Shown: in pieces, positions 50,210 to 58,623 of the stretch | How positions within the stretch are numbered: the first letter of the stretch is position 1 | Layout: every line of letters begins with the position of its first letter | Source: Parasporobacterium sp. | GTDB taxonomy: Bacteria; Bacillota; Clostridia; Lachnospirales; Lachnospiraceae | Direction: 5' to 3' | Length of the DNA: 64,000 nucleotides | NCBI GenBank assembly: GCA_017459985.1 | Contig: JAFUBX010000037.1 | Location: 51,310-115,309, forward strand | Position numbers and translations under genes: made by a program | The notes under the pieces: model-generated | Database searches by the model: none | Told to the model about the DNA's origin: nothing | Seen by the model: only the letters and a program-made list of their open reading frames with translations

Positions 50210-51007
50210 TCACAGCAGATAGTACTCGATCAAATGATCAACCCACTGGATATCCAGAGGATGCTCTTTTGTTTCAGTGGTGGTGATCAGGTTGATCCAT
50301 GGAATGATGCCATTTCGCAGGTAATAAGAGTCACAATACAGCGTTTTTTGTATATAGGATTCTGTGTCCAGCATTCCGCGATGATCCCAGTACCATATTT
50401 TCATGGAACGGACATTCAGCAAGGTGAAATCCATGGCAAATTCCATTCCATTGAACACTAGAATCTCTTCGTAGTGATAGGGGACGTGATAGTGCTCAAA
50501 CCGGGAAAGCAGATCTGCTTCAGCTTTGCTGCGTACGAAAAGCCCGGGCGCGACCGTTGGATAAATCAATCCTTCCGGATATTTCTGGTTTCTTTGATAT
50601 GGCTTTTCTTTCCACTGACGAACAAGATCCAAGTCCCCTGAATCAGGCGGAGAGATTAATTGACTGATTCCCGGATGATTCTCCAGAAACTGGTCAGCGA
50701 CAGAGTGGTGTTCCTCCAGTTTGATCAGTTTTTGAAGAAGGATTTTTTGTTGAAGCAGGTCTTCCAATTGTTTTTCCAGATACATCCGTCTGGCGATGGC
50801 AGATGCTGCAGGGAGTTCCTCTTTCCTGAAATAGTGTTCTTTAAAACCGCCTTTTGGAAGAGGGACTTTCTGCGTATAGTAATAAGAACCATTTCGATTT
50901 CTGGCAATTATCTTGCCGGGCGGCAATTGCTGGATTGTCTGTTGTTGCTCGCGGATTAACCGTTCGATGTTTTGCAGCTGTGCTTTGTGATTGATAATAC
51001 TTGTCAT
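50210..51007 (-). CDS. Predicted PD-(D/E)XK-like nuclease-fold protein
   Basis: The 265-aa protein has an N-terminal coiled-coil half (residues 1-115, QLQNIERLIREQQQTIQQL in part, PKGGFKEHYFRKEE). Its C-terminal half, RSKAEADLLSRFEHYHVPYHYE, AMDFTLLNVRSMKIWYWDHRGMLD (in parts), resembles clostridial PD-(D/E)XK-type proteins whose usual pattern is RSKxE...Y.YE...PDF...WEH.G. The Glu, Asp and acidic WDH positions are kept in modified form. It could act on DNA, perhaps in defence or in an element, but that is inference. Confidence 0.6.
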   Translation of the reverse strand: MTSIINHKAQLQNIERLIREQQQTIQQLPPGKIIARNRNGSYYYTQKVPLPKGGFKEHYFRKEELPAASAIARRMYLEKQLEDLLQQKILLQKLIKLEEHHSVADQFLENHPGISQLISPPDSGDLDLVRQWKEKPYQRNQKYPEGLIYPTVAPGLFVRSKAEADLLSRFEHYHVPYHYEEILVFNGMEFAMDFTLLNVRSMKIWYWDHRGMLDTESYIQKTLYCDSYYLRNGIIPWINLITTTETKEHPLDIQWVDHLIEYYLL

Positions 51008-51043
51008 AGAGCCTCCTTTCCGGCGTGTATTTTGAAATACACG

Positions 51044-51149
51044 AAAAAAAAGGACCTGCAGAGAGTCACTCTGCAGGCCATAATAGAAAATATAGATTCA
51101 AATATAGTTTCATGAAAAAATTGTAGTGTAATACAAGGCGGCTTGTCAA
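51044..51149 (-). promoter_or_regulatory. Promoter and early terminator ahead of the nuclease-like gene
   Basis: On the minus strand TTGACA (51149-51144) and TACAAT (51125-51120) are 18 bp apart. Only about 35 bases into the transcript, CCTGCAGAG pairs with CTCTGCAGG (51054-51076) and a run of eight T follows (51051-51044). A second hairpin, GTGTATTT/AAATACAC, lies between it and the gene. Transcription from this promoter must pass a strong terminator to reach the gene, which suggests attenuation or a short independent RNA. Confidence 0.65.
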
Positions 51150-51213
51150 CTATATTATTTTGATGTTAGACTCATCACATGTATTTACGAAAAAGAGCAG
51201 AAAGGAAAAGAAC

Positions 51214-52179
51214 ATGGAATATGCGGCGCTTACCGGGATAAATAATGTGAAATTCTCCCGGCTGATCTATGGAACGGGAAACAGATATCTGATGGAAGAT
51301 GGAGAACAGGAGGCTTTTCGAACGCTGGATGATGCCTGGGAGGCGGGGTTTCGCGTATTTGACACCGCGCATTCCTATGGAAATGCAGAAAAAAACTTTG
51401 GGAACTGGATGGAGTCACGGGGCCTTCGTCAGCAATTGGTAATTATAGATAAAGGCTGCAACCCGGGACAGCAGGGATCAACGGACATTTTCTGCGGAGA
51501 GACCATCCGCTGCCAGTTAGAGGAGTCTCTTGCGCGGTTGAAAACTGAGCAGGTTGATTATTATATTCTGCATCGGGACGATCCGTCGAAACCGGTGGAT
51601 GAGATCATGGAGACTTTAAACGACTGCAAAGCGCAGGGGAAAATGGATCGATTCGGTGCCTCCAACTGGTCTTTTGCAAGGATCCGGGAAGCCAATGATT
51701 ATGCTGCGGGGCACGGACTGGAGGGCTTCTCAGCTGTCAGTCCTAATTATTGTCTGGCAGATTATGTGCATGATCCCTGGGGCGGCAGCGTGTCGCTTTC
51801 CGGAGCGGAAGCGGCGGGATACCGGGCATGGCTGGAGGAGACTGAACTGCCGGTGTTTAATTATTCTTCTCTGGGAAGGGGATATCTGTCAGGCAAGTTC
51901 CGTACCGATGCAGACAAGCCCATCGAGGAGTGCCTGTGGTCTGCGCCGATCCAGGAATACGACAGCCCTAAAAACCGGGAACGGCTTTCACGGGCTGAGC
52001 AGCTGGCGGATCAAAAAGGCGCCAGTGTTTCACAGATTTGCTTAAAGTGGCTGCTGATGCAGAAGATGAACCTGTTCCCGATCGTTAGTCCCACTTCCAA
52101 AGAGCATATCCGGGAGATCGCGGATGTGTTCCGGGTAGAGCTCTCCGATGAAGAAGCAAGGTGGCTGCAGCCAGGCTGA
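51214..52179 (+). CDS. Aldo/keto reductase
   Basis: The 321-aa (beta/alpha)8 barrel has FDTAHSYGNAEKNFG with the catalytic Asp and Tyr, DYYILHRDD with His, and an NADPH-binding end (FPIVSPTSKEHIREIADVF in part). The substrate is unknown. The ATG at 51214 has AAAGGAAAAG upstream; the in-frame extension lacks a site. Confidence 0.9.
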   Translation: MEYAALTGINNVKFSRLIYGTGNRYLMEDGEQEAFRTLDDAWEAGFRVFDTAHSYGNAEKNFGNWMESRGLRQQLVIIDKGCNPGQQGSTDIFCGETIRCQLEESLARLKTEQVDYYILHRDDPSKPVDEIMETLNDCKAQGKMDRFGASNWSFARIREANDYAAGHGLEGFSAVSPNYCLADYVHDPWGGSVSLSGAEAAGYRAWLEETELPVFNYSSLGRGYLSGKFRTDADKPIEECLWSAPIQEYDSPKNRERLSRAEQLADQKGASVSQICLKWLLMQKMNLFPIVSPTSKEHIREIADVFRVELSDEEARWLQPG

Positions 52180-52290
52180 AGGAGCATGCAAACAAATCCT
52201 CACTCTTTTCCGTAATTACGATTATCTGAAAATCTGTATTTGAAGAATTGAATGAGGCGCTGGACAGGATGGAGGGAATAAAAGAATAAC

Positions 52291-52707
52291 ATGATTTATA
52301 TTGCAGGACCATTTTTTAACGAAGAAGAATTAAATACTATGACGGAGGTCGAAAGAATCCTGGAAGGCCGCGGACTGGAGATGTACTGCCCGAGGCTGCA
52401 TGATGACCTGGAGCATGAATACATGTCCTCGGAATGGAGCCGGGCAACATTTGAACTGGACCGGGATGCCATTGACCGGAGCAGTATCGTGCTCGCGGTC
52501 TATCATGGCAATTACAGTGATACGGGAACCGCGTGGGAGTGCGGATATGCGTATGCGAAGGGGCTGCCGCTGATTGTTGTCCATGCGGGAGATTCCTCCA
52601 ACCTGATGATTCATGAATCTGCGATTGCAAATATCAGCATGGAAGAGCTGAAAACCTACGATTTCCAGAAACTGGAAGAGGTCCGATACAGTGGGAAGAT
52701 ATTCTGA
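52291..52707 (+). CDS. Nucleoside 2-deoxyribosyltransferase family protein
   Basis: The 138-aa protein starts IYIAGPFFNEEE and has DRDAIDRSSIVLAVYHG and TAWECGYAYAKGLPL, the substrate and catalytic Glu motifs of this family. Members exchange bases between deoxynucleosides in purine and pyrimidine salvage; some act on other nucleoside-like compounds. The following GNAT gene begins 15 bases later. Confidence 0.9.
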   Translation: MIYIAGPFFNEEELNTMTEVERILEGRGLEMYCPRLHDDLEHEYMSSEWSRATFELDRDAIDRSSIVLAVYHGNYSDTGTAWECGYAYAKGLPLIVVHAGDSSNLMIHESAIANISMEELKTYDFQKLEEVRYSGKIF

Positions 52708-52722
52708 TTATACAGGAGAATA

Positions 52723-53322
52723 ATGACGATGACACTTGAAACAGAACGATTGATCCTCCGCCGCTGGGAAGACAGAGATGCGGAAAGTTTATATGAATAT
52801 GCCCGGGACCCCGATGTGGGACCGATTGCAGGCTGGCCGGCTCATCGAAGCATACAAGAAAGCAGAGATGTAATCAGGAATGTTTTCAATGGCAAAGAGG
52901 CGTATGCCATCTGCATGAAATCGGACAACAAGGCCATCGGCGCCATTGAGTTGAAGCTGAATGGTCATACCGATTTGGCACGGGGAGATGATGAATGCGA
53001 ACTTGGCTACTGGCTCGGAAAGCCTTTCTGGGGGCGGAATATCATGCCGGAGGCTGCCGGGGAGATGCTTCGTCACGCCTTCGAGGACATTGGAATGACG
53101 AAGGTCTGGGTCGGCTACTATGAAGGCAATACGAAATCGAAACGGGTCCAGGAGAAGCTAGGGTTCCGTTATCAGTGGCGATCGGAAGGGATCGATGTTC
53201 CGCTGATGCACGAAAAGCGGACCGGTCACGTTAGTTCTATGACCAGGGACCAGTGGCAGAGGGACCGGCTGTACGAAGCGGCATCAGCGGCGCGCCGTGT
53301 GGGGCCTGGCCGGTGGTCATGA
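52723..53322 (+). CDS. GNAT-family N-acetyltransferase (RimJ/RimL type)
   Basis: The 199-aa protein begins LETERLILRRWEDRDAESLYEYA, typical of the RimJ/RimL branch, with LGYWLGKPFWGRN and KRVQEKLGFRY at the acetyl-CoA site. It may acetylate protein N-termini or small amines. The start at 52723 follows CAGGAGAATA. Confidence 0.9.
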   Translation: MTMTLETERLILRRWEDRDAESLYEYARDPDVGPIAGWPAHRSIQESRDVIRNVFNGKEAYAICMKSDNKAIGAIELKLNGHTDLARGDDECELGYWLGKPFWGRNIMPEAAGEMLRHAFEDIGMTKVWVGYYEGNTKSKRVQEKLGFRYQWRSEGIDVPLMHEKRTGHVSSMTRDQWQRDRLYEAASAARRVGPGRWS

Positions 53323-53460
53323 TTTTCTATTTCTCCCATAATGCGAAATAGACAGCATCCTTTCTCATTAGTGATGGTTTATTCTCACATCTGCTGCCCA
53401 TATACTATGTAATAACAGGGAAAACAAAGAGAAGAACCCCTGGAAAGGTGAGTTAATCGT

Positions 53461-53886
53461 ATGAGTTACAATTATCAAAAAGAATGCAGAGAAGCAATCG
53501 ATGCAGGAAACAGGGCGCTTGACAGCCTGAAGGATGCAAAAGCCTGTCTGGACAGTGCCCGGAACTGGGGTATTTTTGATATGCTGGGCGGCGGATTGTT
53601 ATCCGGACTAATAAAACGGTCAAAGATAAATGATGCACAGAATCTGATGAGGCAGGCAAGGCAGGACCTGCAGTCCTTCAGCAGGGAACTGGGGGATGTC
53701 CACATGTCCGGTGAGATGGATGTGGAAATCAATGACTTCATCGGATTTGCAGATCTTCTATGGGACAATTTCCTGGTGGACTGGATGATGCAGGACCGCA
53801 TCAACAATGCCAGATCACAGGTGGACGAAGTGATTGGAAGAGTCGAACAGATCGTAAGCCGTCTGCAGTATGAAAGTGTACGGTAA
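53461..53886 (+). CDS. Hypothetical helical protein
   Basis: The 141-aa protein is predicted mostly alpha-helical (YQKECREAIDAGNRALDSL in part, QNLMRQARQDLQSFSREL). A Gly-rich GIFDMLGGGLLSGLIKRSK stretch near residues 38-56 could be a membrane-interacting or glycine-zipper segment. It starts with AAAGGTGAG upstream and is followed 19 bases later by a small membrane protein, likely its partner. I do not recognise a function. Confidence 0.7.
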   Translation: MSYNYQKECREAIDAGNRALDSLKDAKACLDSARNWGIFDMLGGGLLSGLIKRSKINDAQNLMRQARQDLQSFSRELGDVHMSGEMDVEINDFIGFADLLWDNFLVDWMMQDRINNARSQVDEVIGRVEQIVSRLQYESVR

Positions 53887-53905
53887 AACAAAGGAGGTGG
53901 ATCTG

Positions 53906-54130
53906 ATGTTTACAGCATTATTGATTATAGGTATCATTGCGATCGCGGGAGCAGTCTTCGGACTGGCATTCAGAATCACCGGAGCCGCATTGATGGCAGT
54001 CCTCTGGATACTGAAACTGCCGCTGGCAATTGTCCTTTGGGCGCTCGGTGCAGTCTGCTGCTGCACGATCCTCCTTATTCCGGTCGGACTGATATTGTTT
54101 AAAACAGGCAGCGCCCTGCTGATTTGCTGA
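53906..54130 (+). CDS. Small membrane protein
   Basis: The 74-aa protein is almost entirely hydrophobic, with two or three membrane helices (FTALLIIGIIAIAGAVFG, LWALGAVCCCTILLIPVG). ATG 53906 directly follows AAAGGAGGTGG; the earlier in-frame ATG overlaps the preceding gene. It is probably coupled to the helical protein upstream. Function unknown. Confidence 0.65.
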   Translation: MFTALLIIGIIAIAGAVFGLAFRITGAALMAVLWILKLPLAIVLWALGAVCCCTILLIPVGLILFKTGSALLIC

Positions 54131-54268
54131 CAGCCGGCGACTATAATGGTTTTATTTCAGTTAGCAAAGACTAATACAATATTGATTTCATACCTGCTCG
54201 AGTGCTTACAAACACAGCGAATTTATTGACAAAATTCGGATTTCAGAATAAAGTTAACCATGACTAAC

Positions 54269-54291
54269 CACAGTGCCTTCGCGGCACTGTG
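54269..54291 (+). promoter_or_regulatory. Stable leader hairpin before the Tp47-like gene
   Basis: CACAGTGCC/GGCACTGTG forms a perfect 9-bp stem with a TTCGC loop, 32 bases before the start codon. No T-tract follows, so it is more likely an mRNA leader structure or the end of upstream transcription than a strong terminator. Confidence 0.5.
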
Positions 54292-54322
54292 TCATTTAAT
54301 ATCAGGAAAGGAATGGTTAACG

Positions 54323-55633
54323 ATGAAGAAAGTATTGTGTTCAATGATGGCGGGAACTCTGGCCGTTTCCATGCTCAGCGCTCCGGCTTTTGCAGCAGAG
54401 AACGCGCAGGTGCTTTATGGTACCATGCAGATCCCCTATGAAGCATTTTATGCCAATGAAAGGGTGTCCTATGACGTGGATGCCGTCAGCTCCGCAACGG
54501 ATGCCAAATGGAAAAATGAAGGTCTGGTTGCGGGTACTTACAATGAGCCGCATACAGAAGATGAGGGTGGAGATATTCTGGGTGTGATTTATCCGGTCGC
54601 GATCTCTGCGGAAGACCTTGAGACTCTGGGAGAAAACAATTATGGCTTTCAGCCGCTGGATGCAGCGCCGGTTGCTTATAAGACGGTGGCTGTGGAAAAT
54701 GGAGAAGCCGTATTCTCAGCCGTGGAAGGGGAGACTGCTGATCTGGATGCGGAATATGAATTCCTCACAGAAACGGGCTATGGTGATTACGAGATCGATG
54801 TAAAATCCATTAACAACAGTGAAGGCACTTCCGATATCGGCGTAATCGCAGGCGTGCTGCTGAAAACCACAGACGGCAGCATCTACGCGCTTCGTCATCT
54901 GGAAAATATCTGGAGAGACAATATGGCCTGGTCCTCCGGTATCACCAAAAACGAAAAGCACGGCAATGAACTGAAGAGCGCCCAGTATGAAGACCTGATG
55001 GGCAAAACCATTGAATCTGTGACCTATATCACGGACTCCGGTTATCATGTACTGGCAGCGGATATTTATGTTCCGGTGAAATTCGAAGGCGGTGTCGAGG
55101 CTGCTGATGCGGAAGCCGCAGCCGGCCAGACACAGATCGCATTTACGGGACTTCCCGGGGACTATGCTCCCCAGTATGGCGTAAAAGGATTGGACATTAC
55201 CGCGGAAGACGGAACGCTCAGCTGGGCAGACGCTTATGCAGGAGCTTATACGCTGGAGGTGCTTGATGAAAGCGGAATTTATGCTCCCCTCTATGCGGAT
55301 TTCGTTCTGACAACGGATGACCTGCCGGTTGTATATGATGCGGATACCCAGACCCTGACAGCTGCAGAGGGATATGACAGCGCTGCTGCCGAAGCATTTA
55401 TCCGGAATATCGCGACAGTTGCCGTCAATGGAGAAGAGTACAAGGCCCAGGGCAAGGGCGCTGCCATGATCGTTGACCAGGATGGCTGGGTTGATTCTGG
55501 CGCTGTACTTACCAAAGGAAAAGGACCGGATGCAGAGCAGCAGCCGATCTTCCCAGAGAGCGGAGACTATGAACTGGTCGTGACCGCAACAGGTTATAAC
55601 AATCCTGTCAGCTTCTCTTTTACCGTAGAGTAA
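54323..55633 (+). CDS. Secreted Tp47-like (penicillin-binding protein Tp47 domain) protein
   Basis: A 24-residue signal peptide (MKKVLCSMMAGTLAVSML in part, ending AFAAE) precedes a 410-aa extracellular protein. YGTMQIPYEAFYANE and the following beta-rich repeats resemble the Treponema Tp47 lipoprotein domains found in some gut Firmicutes. Binding or beta-lactamase activity is unproven. Only 1 base separates its stop codon from the next gene, a flavocytochrome-like membrane protein, so they probably act together at the cell surface. Confidence 0.75.
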   Translation: MKKVLCSMMAGTLAVSMLSAPAFAAENAQVLYGTMQIPYEAFYANERVSYDVDAVSSATDAKWKNEGLVAGTYNEPHTEDEGGDILGVIYPVAISAEDLETLGENNYGFQPLDAAPVAYKTVAVENGEAVFSAVEGETADLDAEYEFLTETGYGDYEIDVKSINNSEGTSDIGVIAGVLLKTTDGSIYALRHLENIWRDNMAWSSGITKNEKHGNELKSAQYEDLMGKTIESVTYITDSGYHVLAADIYVPVKFEGGVEAADAEAAAGQTQIAFTGLPGDYAPQYGVKGLDITAEDGTLSWADAYAGAYTLEVLDESGIYAPLYADFVLTTDDLPVVYDADTQTLTAAEGYDSAAAEAFIRNIATVAVNGEEYKAQGKGAAMIVDQDGWVDSGAVLTKGKGPDAEQQPIFPESGDYELVVTATGYNNPVSFSFTVE

Positions 55634-55634
55634 T

Positions 55635-56798
55635 ATGGTCTTATCAGTTTCTTTGCTGCTGGCCTCTGTTCTGGTTTTCTCAGGCCAGCAGCAGATTCGC
55701 AAACATCCCGGACTCTGGTATGGCGTCACTGCAGGCATTTCCGCTGCGGTGATCCTCGCTGTGTGGTCAGGTCTGATCGCCGGGCTTCAGGGACCGGCCC
55801 TGACATTGGCACAGATCTTCACTCAGGGCGGCCTGGCAGGCGCGCTCTTTCTCTATATTATGTTCGCCTCCGCAGTTCCTGCCAGGGCCCCGCTGAAAAA
55901 GCAGATCATGCCCATTCGCGGGACTTTGTCAATCATGGCGTCTATCCTGACTCTGGGACATAACATTGCTTACGGAAAAACGTATTTTGTTCTGCTGTTT
56001 ACACAGGCGCTGTATATGAAATGGAATATCCTTCTGGCGGCGCTGTGCTCTCTATGCATGATCCTGATCATGCTTCCTTTGTTTATCACATCATTTCCAA
56101 AGATCCGAAGAAGGATGAAGGCTTCTTCCTGGAAGCGCCTGCAGAGGCTGGCTTATTTATTTTACGGACTTCTTTATACTCATCTCATGCTGCTGTATCT
56201 GCCATCTGCCCTGGGGGGGAAGCTTTCTGCGGCCATCAATGTCATTCTGTACAGCATCCTGTATCTTTCCTACGCCAGTATGCGGATTTCCAGGGTTCTG
56301 GAAAAGAAAGATGCACGGTACGGGATCACCGCAGTCAGGATCTTCTTCGGGCTGCTGTTTATCGGGTTGCTGGGGCTTGTCAGTACCGCTTCCGCAGATC
56401 CCGCGCAGAATAACTCCCAATCGCAGGAAACCACAGAAACAGCTGCAATATCAACGCCCGAAACAGCTGCCGGACAGACAACGATGGAACCGGTATCGAT
56501 AGAGCAGGAGTCCGGCAGCGGGATCCGCTATGAGGACGGAACCTATACCGGTGCAGGCATAGGATATAATGGAAGGCTGACGGTATCGGTCACCATCGAA
56601 GAAGGGAAAATCTCCGATGCACATCTGAAAGGATCCATAGATGACGAACCCTATCTGACCGATGCGGTGGAAGGCGTGTTTCCGGCGATTCTGGACGCCG
56701 GTACCACGGAAGTGGATGTTGTCTCCGGCGCCACCACCACATCCCATGCACTGATCGAAGCAGTGGAAGAAGCGCTGTCGAAGGCGCAGCCAGAGTAG
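55635..56798 (+). CDS. Ferric-reductase-like membrane protein with C-terminal FMN-binding domain
   Basis: Residues 1-245 contain about seven hydrophobic helices with histidines suited to heme (LGHNIAYG, YTHLMLLY), like the ferric reductase/MsrQ family. A low-complexity Ser/Thr/Gln linker follows (about 250-290). Residues about 295-387 are an FMN-binding domain with VSGATTTSHAL, where the threonine would hold flavin covalently, as in RnfG. This predicts transfer of electrons to the outside of the membrane. The ATG overlaps the region of the Tp47-like stop with little ribosome binding site, implying coupling. Confidence 0.82.
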   Translation: MVLSVSLLLASVLVFSGQQQIRKHPGLWYGVTAGISAAVILAVWSGLIAGLQGPALTLAQIFTQGGLAGALFLYIMFASAVPARAPLKKQIMPIRGTLSIMASILTLGHNIAYGKTYFVLLFTQALYMKWNILLAALCSLCMILIMLPLFITSFPKIRRRMKASSWKRLQRLAYLFYGLLYTHLMLLYLPSALGGKLSAAINVILYSILYLSYASMRISRVLEKKDARYGITAVRIFFGLLFIGLLGLVSTASADPAQNNSQSQETTETAAISTPETAAGQTTMEPVSIEQESGSGIRYEDGTYTGAGIGYNGRLTVSVTIEEGKISDAHLKGSIDDEPYLTDAVEGVFPAILDAGTTEVDVVSGATTTSHALIEAVEEALSKAQPE

Positions 56799-56941
56799 AA
56801 GCGGCTGCGGGGAGGTACTCCCGGCGGATCTGTCAGGATTTCCGGTAAACGCAAATGAGCTTTATATAGGAATTTGGCGGCGGCAGTGATAGAATAATAC
56901 CCGGAAGGATAGTGGAAGACGTTCAGTGAGGATGGGAGCAT

Positions 56942-57787
56942 ATGATAAATCTGGATCAACAACATGAACTGATCGTTCCGAATGAGGATATCTCATTCAA
57001 GATGTTTCTTTTCGAGGGCAAGGACGGAGGCTACTTCCGGGAGAAGCACTGGCACAGATCCATAGAGATCTTTGCGGTACTGGAAGGGGAACTGGAGTTT
57101 TTCTTTAATGAGGAGCACCTTCATCTGGAAAAGGATGAATTTGTTCTGGTCAATTCCAATGAACTGCATTCCATTCATGCACGGTATCCCAACCAGTCTG
57201 TGGTGCTGCAGATCCCGGTCAGCAGTTTTCAGAGATACTATCTGAACAGCTCCTTTATTTATTTCTCCCGGAGCAGGATGGATACGGACAGCCAGGTGAT
57301 ACAGCTCATCAGAGAGATGTATGAAATATACCGGGAGAAAGCATTCGGATATGATCTTGCCGTACAGAGCCGGTTCTATCAGCTGCTGTATCTGCTGGTT
57401 CTCAAATACAGGGAGAGCAGCACGGACCGCAATGTTCTGCAGCATTACCGGAAAATGGATAAACTGTCGGAGATCACGGACTATATCAAGGAAAACTATA
57501 ACAAGGACATCACCCTGGACTCCTTAAGTTCTGTGTTCGGATATGCACCAACCTATATTTCCAAAATGTTTCAGAAATATGCGGGATGCAGTTTCAAAAA
57601 CTATCTGACAAAGATCCGTCTGGAGCATGTGGTGCAGGATCTTGGTTCCTCCGGGGATGCTTTGGACAGAATCGCTGCAAGGCAGGGGTTTCCGGATCGG
57701 AAAGCGCTGTCCAAAGCGTTCCGGAACCAGTATGGCATGACGCCGGGACAATACAGAAAACAGGAAATCATGAAAAGCACCTCGTGA
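56942..57787 (+). CDS. AraC-family transcriptional regulator
   Basis: The 281-aa protein has an N-terminal cupin sensing domain (HRSIEIFAVLEGELEFFFN in part, residues about 35-100) and a C-terminal double helix-turn-helix (NYNKDITLDSLSSVFGYAP in part; GFPDRKALSKAFRNQYG). It lies 175 bases before the DUF4867/isomerase/xylulokinase operon, and direct repeats in that gap look like its binding sites. It is thus predicted to activate the operon on a pentose or deoxyhexose-related sugar. Confidence 0.92.
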   Translation: MINLDQQHELIVPNEDISFKMFLFEGKDGGYFREKHWHRSIEIFAVLEGELEFFFNEEHLHLEKDEFVLVNSNELHSIHARYPNQSVVLQIPVSSFQRYYLNSSFIYFSRSRMDTDSQVIQLIREMYEIYREKAFGYDLAVQSRFYQLLYLLVLKYRESSTDRNVLQHYRKMDKLSEITDYIKENYNKDITLDSLSSVFGYAPTYISKMFQKYAGCSFKNYLTKIRLEHVVQDLGSSGDALDRIAARQGFPDRKALSKAFRNQYGMTPGQYRKQEIMKSTS

Positions 57788-57841
57788 GAATGCCTCCCCG
57801 GAAAATGGAACATCGGAAATGGGGCATTTCCGGACAAACAG

Positions 57842-57905
57842 GACAAGAAATTCCTCAATATTTGACAAAAATAGGGGCAGAAGTTGCCCTTATTTTTGTT
57901 ATAAT
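57842..57905 (+). promoter_or_regulatory. AraC-type direct-repeat operator and promoter of the sugar operon
   Basis: GACAAGAAA (57842) and GACAAAAATAGGGG (57864) are direct repeats 22 bp apart, as AraC-family proteins bind. An inverted repeat AAAAATAGGGGCA/TGCCCTTATTTTT (57867-57897) follows, then TATAAT (57900-57905) without a good -35, typical of an activator-dependent promoter. The same arrangement recurs in reverse at 61883-61948. Confidence 0.75.
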
Positions 57906-57962
57906 CATAAACAGGAAAAATATGACCGGAGCATACGATGCCCGGAGAAGGAAGGTGTTGCT

Positions 57963-58592
57963 ATGAAGATTCAAAATTTATCGGATCCGTCTTTCCGGCA
58001 GTACGGCAGAGTTGTGACCGGATATGATTTTTCGGATCTTTTGGAGGCGGTGAGTCAGACTCCCCGCCCGTTGGATGAGGTGATCTATGTGGCATCGGCG
58101 CAGGAACTGGAAGAAAGGCCTGCAGCCGGATTCCTGAAGAAAAATGTTTATGGAGGATTGCCGGTCCAGATCGGATACTGCAACGGAAACAACCGCAGAC
58201 TGAATGCGCTGGAATACCACAGAAGCTCGGAGGTGGATATCGCAGCGGATGACCTGATCCTTCTGCTGGGAAGGCAGCAGGATATCAGGGAGGATTTCAG
58301 TTATGATACGGCGCTGGTGGAAGCATTTTTTGTTCCGGCGGGAACGGCTGTGGAAGTATATGCAACAACCCTGCATTATGCGCCATGTTCCGCCGGCACG
58401 GAAGGATTCCGCTGCATCATCGTGCTTCCCTATGAGACCAACTGGGATCTGACCGAGGAGCCGGTCCGGGAAGGAGAAGGCATCCTGATGACGGCCCGGA
58501 ATAAATGGCTGATCGCCCACGAAGACGCAGCGATCGAAGGAGCCTTCAACGGCCTGAAGGGAAAGAACATCAATCTGGATGAAGACGCGTGA
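57963..58592 (+). CDS. DUF4867 family protein
   Basis: The 209-aa protein is a cupin-like DUF4867 member (YVASAQELEE, PVQIGYCNGNN, EAFFVPAGTAVEVYATTLHYAPC in part). It is widely found next to L-fucose/arabinose isomerase-type genes and sugar kinases in Clostridia, so a role as sugar epimerase or isomerase in the same pathway is plausible. The start at 57963 has GAAGGTG upstream; the longer frame covers the promoter. Confidence 0.85.
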   Translation: MKIQNLSDPSFRQYGRVVTGYDFSDLLEAVSQTPRPLDEVIYVASAQELEERPAAGFLKKNVYGGLPVQIGYCNGNNRRLNALEYHRSSEVDIAADDLILLLGRQQDIREDFSYDTALVEAFFVPAGTAVEVYATTLHYAPCSAGTEGFRCIIVLPYETNWDLTEEPVREGEGILMTARNKWLIAHEDAAIEGAFNGLKGKNINLDEDA

Positions 58593-58623
58593 AAACCAGG
58601 AAAAACAAAGAGGAGGAAATGAC

